Part shown: positions 59,250 through 64,000 of the stretch, piece by piece
Layout: each line of letters begins with the position of its first letter
Numbering within the stretch: the stretch's first letter is position 1
Assembly (NCBI RefSeq): GCF_035594125.1
Contig: NC_087161.1
Span: forward strand, 8,280,001 to 8,344,000
Source of the DNA: Scylla paramamosain
Lineage: Eukaryota; Arthropoda; Malacostraca; Decapoda; Portunidae
Direction: 5' to 3'
DNA length: 64,000 nucleotides
Notes under the pieces: generated by a model
What the model saw: only the letters and a program-made list of their open reading frames with translations
The model's database searches: none
What the model was told of the DNA's origin: nothing
Program-made: the position numbers and the translations under genes

Positions 59250-62200
59250 ACTATCTCAGCAAAGGCAAGGAATAGCTTCAGTGCTTATTATACAAATTGT
59301 AAAAGAATTTTGAATAAAATAAACTTACTTAGAGGAATGGCATGTGTAGAGAACCTTCATATCATTGCTTTAACAGAAACTTGGTTAGATATGTCAGGAA
59401 AAGTATTTAATCCAGAGGTTAAGTTAAGTGGTTTTACACTATTCTATAAAGACAGGGAAAACAGGACAGGAGGAGGTGTCATGCTGTACACAGGGATTAA
59501 CAGTAGAATTAAAAAAGATAGCAAAACAGTGTCGATATGGGTAGATATTAAGGATCACAGTCAGTAGTACTGGGATTAGTGTACAGGCCACGGAATAGTA
59601 CAAATTAACACCTCACTATGGTAAGAAATAAATAGAGCAGGCAGGCACAGTCAGGTATGTGTGGCAGATTCTAATTTTAGGAATATCGACTGGAGCCTGA
59701 TGGTGGGTAACAGTGAAGCAGAGGAATTTCTTAGGGTAATTCAGGATAATTTTGTAAGTAATCTTGGAACCCACTGGGGGAATAATATTCTAGATTTAAT
59801 TTTAACTAACAGGGAGGAAATAGTCACACAGATAGAGGTTGGAGGACAGCCAGAAAACAGTGACCATTGTGAAATTAGATACAAATTAAAATGGGAAGAA
59901 ACTTTAAGAAGCAAAAACACTAGTAAAATATCTGACTTTAGGAGAGCAGACTTTGAGGGATTAAAAAGGTACCTCCAAGGAGTTGACTGGCAACAGATGC
60001 AGGGGGAGGTAAGGTCCAGGAATGAGTTGAGAGAGATAAGGCAGGGTGAGGGAGATGAGGTGAGGTGCGAGGGTGAAGGGCAAGAGGATGGGAGAAGTGT
60101 TCAGAAGGGTTGGAGGAGTGAGTGAGGGGGAGATATGTGTGAGTATATTGGAGGTTGGGTTACATCATGCTGAGATGGGCAAGGTGAGATCGAGGTGAGT
60201 AGAAGATGGAGTGGAGAGAATGGATGGGGCTGAGATAAGAAGATTAGGGGAAGTAAATATAGATAAGTTATATAAATATTTCAATGATAAGTTACATACA
60301 GGGCAGTTAGCAAACATCCCTTATAGAGCAATAAGAATACAGAAGAATGACCCTAAATGGATGAATGTTACATTAGAACACTACATTAGGGCTGAAGAGA
60401 AGTATACATAATAGATTAAAGGCAGATTAAGGCCACAATATAATGAACTAGGAGGTTAATGAGAAAAGCTAAAAACAATCATGAATTAAAGGTAGCCAGC
60501 CAGGTGAGGATGGATTTTATCATGTATATAGGACAAAGAGTAGAGAAACAAAGAGTAGAGAAACAATAGGTCCATTAAAGGCAGCAGATGGGGTGCTTGT
60601 TAGTTTTGGGGAGATTAGTAAAATTCTGAATGAGTATTTGTAACTGTCTTCACCCAGGAAAACATGCAGGAAATGCTGAATAGTGAGCAGATGTTTAGAG
60701 CAGATGAGAATGAGCTGACAGATATTAGCATAACTAAGGAGATAGTGGAACAGGAGACAGATAGGCTAAGAAAGTCCAAGACACCAGGACCAGATGAAAT
60801 GTATCCCAGAGTACTCAAGGAATGCAAAGAGGTTATTAGTGAAATATTAGTTTCTGTCTTTAGGTACCAGTGATGGTACCAGTAACGTGGAGGCAGGCGA
60901 AAGTAGTGCCCATCTTTAAGAAAGGATATAAAACCTTAACGTCTAATTATAGATCTGTCAGCTTAATTTCTGATGTAGATAAAATAACAGTGTCAATAAT
61001 AGCAAGCATTTAGACAAACGTAACTTAATAAATCAGTCACAGCATGGCTTCATGAAGGGAAAGTCTTACCTGATGAACGTGTTAAGTTTTTACAGTAAAG
61101 TTTATGAAGTGGCAGATAATGGTGATAGTTATGACATCCTATATCTGGGCTTTAGTACAGCATTTGACAAGGTAACCCATCAGAGGCTCCTGAGAAAGGC
61201 TAGGGTGCACGGAATAAATGGGAAGGTGTTGCACTGGATAAAGTCATGGGTAAGCAACAGGCAACAGAGAGCTGTAATAAACGGCTCTAAGTCTGAGTGG
61301 TGTCAAGTAATTAGTGGGGTGCCACAGGGATCAGTATTAGGACCATTGTTGCTTTTAATATATATCAATGACTTGGATAGTGGAATTAGTAGTGATGTTA
61401 GTAAATTTGTGAATGACATGAAGATAGGTAGATTACCATATTTGATGGTTCATAAGATGCACCTTTTCTCCCCCCAAAAAAAAGTCTCAGGAAATGAGCC
61501 TGCATCCTATGAGGCCAAGGTTCAGCATTAAGGCAGTGGTTGGTGGTAAGTCTATGGCAACAGAGGCTCTAAAATCAAACCCCAGACATCTTTGCACATG
61601 TAAACAAAGTGATGATTGGTACTACACCACAAAACAACTCTCTCTTTCAAGGTAACAATATATAATAGGTCATACTTACTGGTAATTCACATAGAATGAC
61701 ACCAGTCAGGAAGAATTTGCCTAAGCGACCATGCACCACACACTGCATGTACTAAAACAAACACGTAGTCAGTTACGCGCTGAACCCAGTGACGGGCAAG
61801 CTTCACTGCATTCTTTACAGTGTAATGCCGTTGCTCCTTGAGGTAAGACGCACTTTCATACAATTAAAATTGCACCTATCTTTTAACATTCTTATGAAAA
61901 AACTTTATTACCCCTGTAGTCTCTCTAAGTCACTGCTGACGCCATATGCCATATGTTTACATCTAACAACAGGATTGGTACATAGGCTACTAGCAAATAT
62001 TAAAGTTTTTAAATACAAAATATTGGGATCTAATAATGATCTAAATGCATGTGAGAGTCTTCAAATGTCAGGTGAAATCCTTCACTTCATATTTAGAGCT
62101 TAAATCCACTCATTTATCTTCTTTTTCATTTCAATGTCTGCCAAAACTGGGTGTGTCTTATGAGCCCATGCGTCTTATAAGCCATCAAATACAATAATTA

Positions 62201-62590
62201 GGTCAGAATCGGATGCCATCGCCTTGCAGGCAGATTTGGATAGGATGAACGAATAAACAGACAGATGGCAAATGCAGTTTAAAATCAACAAATGCAAAGT
62301 TCTTAGCATAGGTAGAGGAAATCCACACAGTATGTACACAATAAACAACAAAGTTCTAGTAGGTTTAGGGTATGAAAAGATTTAGGAGTCATAGTTAGTT
62401 CTGAACTCCATCTAAGAAAACAATGCATAGTGGTCAGAAACAAGGCAAATAGGGTATTAGGATTAATTTTTAAGAGTGTTAAAATTAGAAGTCCTGAAGT
62501 AAAATTAATGTTATATTTGGCGCTGGTCAGACCTTATCTAGACTATGCTGTAGTCTGCTTGTCACATCACTTTGCCACTTCAACTCATGG
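59250..62590 (+). mobile_element. LINE-C, near full length coding region, split by a MITE
   Basis: Endonuclease: ENLHIIALTETWLDMSG, TGGGVMLYTG (59166-59567), then ADSNFRNIDWSL (GDFN degraded), NILDLILTN and NSDHCEIRYKLKWE (59661-60125). RT: LRKSKTPGPDEMYPRVLKEC (60664-60873), then GFSTAFDKVTHQRLLRKA and ISGVPQGSVLGPLLLLIYIN (61052-61434). The catalytic FADD is mutated to FVND. After the MITE at 61436-62196 it resumes with ADLDRMNE and QMQFKINKCKVLSIG, and ends at LALVRPYLDYAV (about 62580), where a Tigger transposase fragment takes over. The 3' end is missing. Confidence 0.82.
61436..62196. mobile_element. Unclassified MITE inserted in LINE-C
   Basis: The left end is CCATATTTGATGGTTCATAA. 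The reverse-complemented right end is TGTATTTGATGGCTTATAAG. Both continue GAYGCA. The insertion splits the LINE-C frame between DMKIGR and RSESDAIALQADL. ATTA is found on both sides (61432-61435, 62197-62200) and may be the target duplication. I see no transposase inside. Confidence 0.75.
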
Positions 62591-63860
62591 TGTGCAGTGT
62601 CTCCAACTCTCACAATGCAGACAAAACTGGCCTGTATTGGAAGACACTTCCTAGCAACAGTCAGGCTTCTAAGGAACTCAGCAGCATTCCTAGGAGGAAG
62701 ACAGTCAAGGACTGATTGTCAATTTTGGCATGTGCTAATGCTGATGGCACCCATCAACTCAAGCTGTTATTGTTGGAAAGAGTGTATCCAAGGGCACTAA
62801 AGGAAATAATGAACAAGCTTCCCACTGATTACTGTGGCAACCAGTCACCATGGTTTAAACAGGAAATAGTAACTGACTGGTTTTACCTCACCATATGTTC
62901 GACCCTGTTGTCCACCAGCACCAGAAATTGGTTTGGGATTAACGAGGAAGATGTAAGAGCTCTCATTCTTGATAATGCTCCTGCATATCCTTCCAAAACC
63001 TAACTCTGCAGCAAGGATGGCAAGATTAGGGCCATGTTCCTGCCACCAAACACCACTTCAGTGATACAGCCCATGGATTACTGTAATTTCTGTTTACAAC
63101 AGTGTTTGATTGTGACTGAAAATGAAAGGGACAAGGATGACTATGTTGATAACAGGGGCAAGAAAACACTGAAAATTTTCAGGTCCTACACAATCAAAGA
63201 CAATTTTTAACTGGGCAGAAGCATGGAAGAAAGTACCAGTAGCCAAACTAAAGAATGGATACAGCAATCTTCTCAAGACCACGAAGACCACCACAGAAAC
63301 CAGATTTTGAAGGTTTTGAACCATCAAGAGTTATGCAAATGTTATCTGCAGCTGGGCAAGGAGACAACGCTGAGGATGAGATGGAAGAGTGACTGGATGA
63401 GGATGTTGGTCTACCTAGCTACCACAACCAGACCAAGGAGGAAATTGTTCATGAGATGACAACACCCGAGCCACCTGAACAGGAGGAAAAGGAATCAGTA
63501 TTTGGGCTTTCTTTGTCTGCTGCAATTGATGCTGCAGACACACTCCTTAGTATATTTGACAAACTAAGAGGATCTCTGGTTCAGCATTAGAAGGTGATTT
63601 GCATCATGAGGTTGAACCTGATGAACAAATAGCAGGCAAGCCAGATGCAGCAGAAAATTTTGATGTTCTTCAAGCCTGTTCCATCTCCAGCAGAAAAACA
63701 AAGATGCACCCAGACAGAGACCTCCACTGTGTCTGGTTTCCACTTCCTCAGCCAGCTTCCCCTCCCTTCCCAGTATGAGCTCAGGTACCACCAACCCAAG
63801 TTCTTTACTGTTACACCAGAACCAACAGAAGCAATATTTACCAAGTCGGACAATGAATAA
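62591..63860 (+). pseudogene. pogo/Tigger-type transposase (DDE_1), 5'-truncated
   Basis: The frame 62716-63003 has LACANADGTHQLKLLLLE, a central LPTDYCGNQSPWFKQEI, and LILDNAPAYPSKT (second catalytic Asp). It continues over a stop to SKDGKIRAMFLPPNTTSVIQ and QPMD (third catalytic Asp, about 63075). Frameshifted C-terminal pieces follow (63223-63590, then 63645-63860). The DNA-binding domain and first catalytic Asp are absent; LINE-C sequence occupies their place. The family cuts and pastes DNA at TA targets. I see no terminal repeat for it inside the window. Confidence 0.8.
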
Positions 63861-64000
63861 CTAACCAGTTAGTATTAATATAGTTAGTATTAAGTGTAGT
63901 GATAAGGATACAGTGTTAAGTCTAATGCTAAGACAATAGTGTTAAGTGTTACATTAGTGGCTCGATAACCTATAGTGCATATTAAGGCCAGTAAAGTGTT
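63861..64000. other. Short-motif repetitive tail at window end
   Basis: AGTATTAATATAGTTAGTATTA and GTTAAGTGT-type motifs repeat irregularly. Not assigned. Confidence 0.4.

Overview
The window is eukaryotic DNA from an animal, most likely a decapod crustacean. The evidence is long (TA)n, (TG)n, (TC)n and (GA)n microsatellites, many APE-type LINE copies, GT-AG introns and arthropod-style TTAGG runs. There is no prokaryotic gene organisation. The taxonomic call is an inference; no marker gene fixes the species.

One host gene is certain. It is an HMG20 (HMG20A/iBRAF-like) chromatin gene on the + strand, with seven coding exons at 11135-11258, 11637-11796, 13446-13596, 23370-23439, 27227-27317, 31870-31994 and 46580-46719. 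All junctions are GT/AG and in phase, giving a 286-residue protein with a basic N-terminus, an HMG box, an acidic stretch and a C-terminal coiled coil. A CpG-containing stretch ending in a good donor near 5958 could be its 5' noncoding exon.

Almost everything else is transposons, mostly inside its introns. Upstream (1-3660) is LINE-A on the minus strand, a single-ORF APE LINE of about 3.2-3.4 kb. At 7221-10571 is a complete PIF/Harbinger element with TAA target duplications, holding a MADF-type gene on + and a DDE transposase on -. Their exons lie in each other's introns. Intron 2 holds a palindromic TA-flanked MITE. Intron 3 holds a three-deep nest: a hAT-type MITE inside a Ty3/Gypsy element inside an RTE-like LINE. 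Introns 4 and 5 hold LINE-B and LINE-A copies and a decayed Tc1/mariner element. Intron 6 (14.6 kb) holds two head-to-head LINE-A copies, an internally deleted piggyBac-like element and a foldback palindrome of about 930 bp.

Downstream of the gene (46.7-64 kb) are an old LINE (F) split by another LINE-A, a near full-length LINE-B, Tigger-type MITEs, a LINE-C split by an unclassified MITE, and a truncated pogo/Tigger transposase. No element looks fully intact. Several retain recognisable catalytic motifs and clean target duplications, so their insertion order can be read. No rRNA, tRNA or CRISPR array was found.
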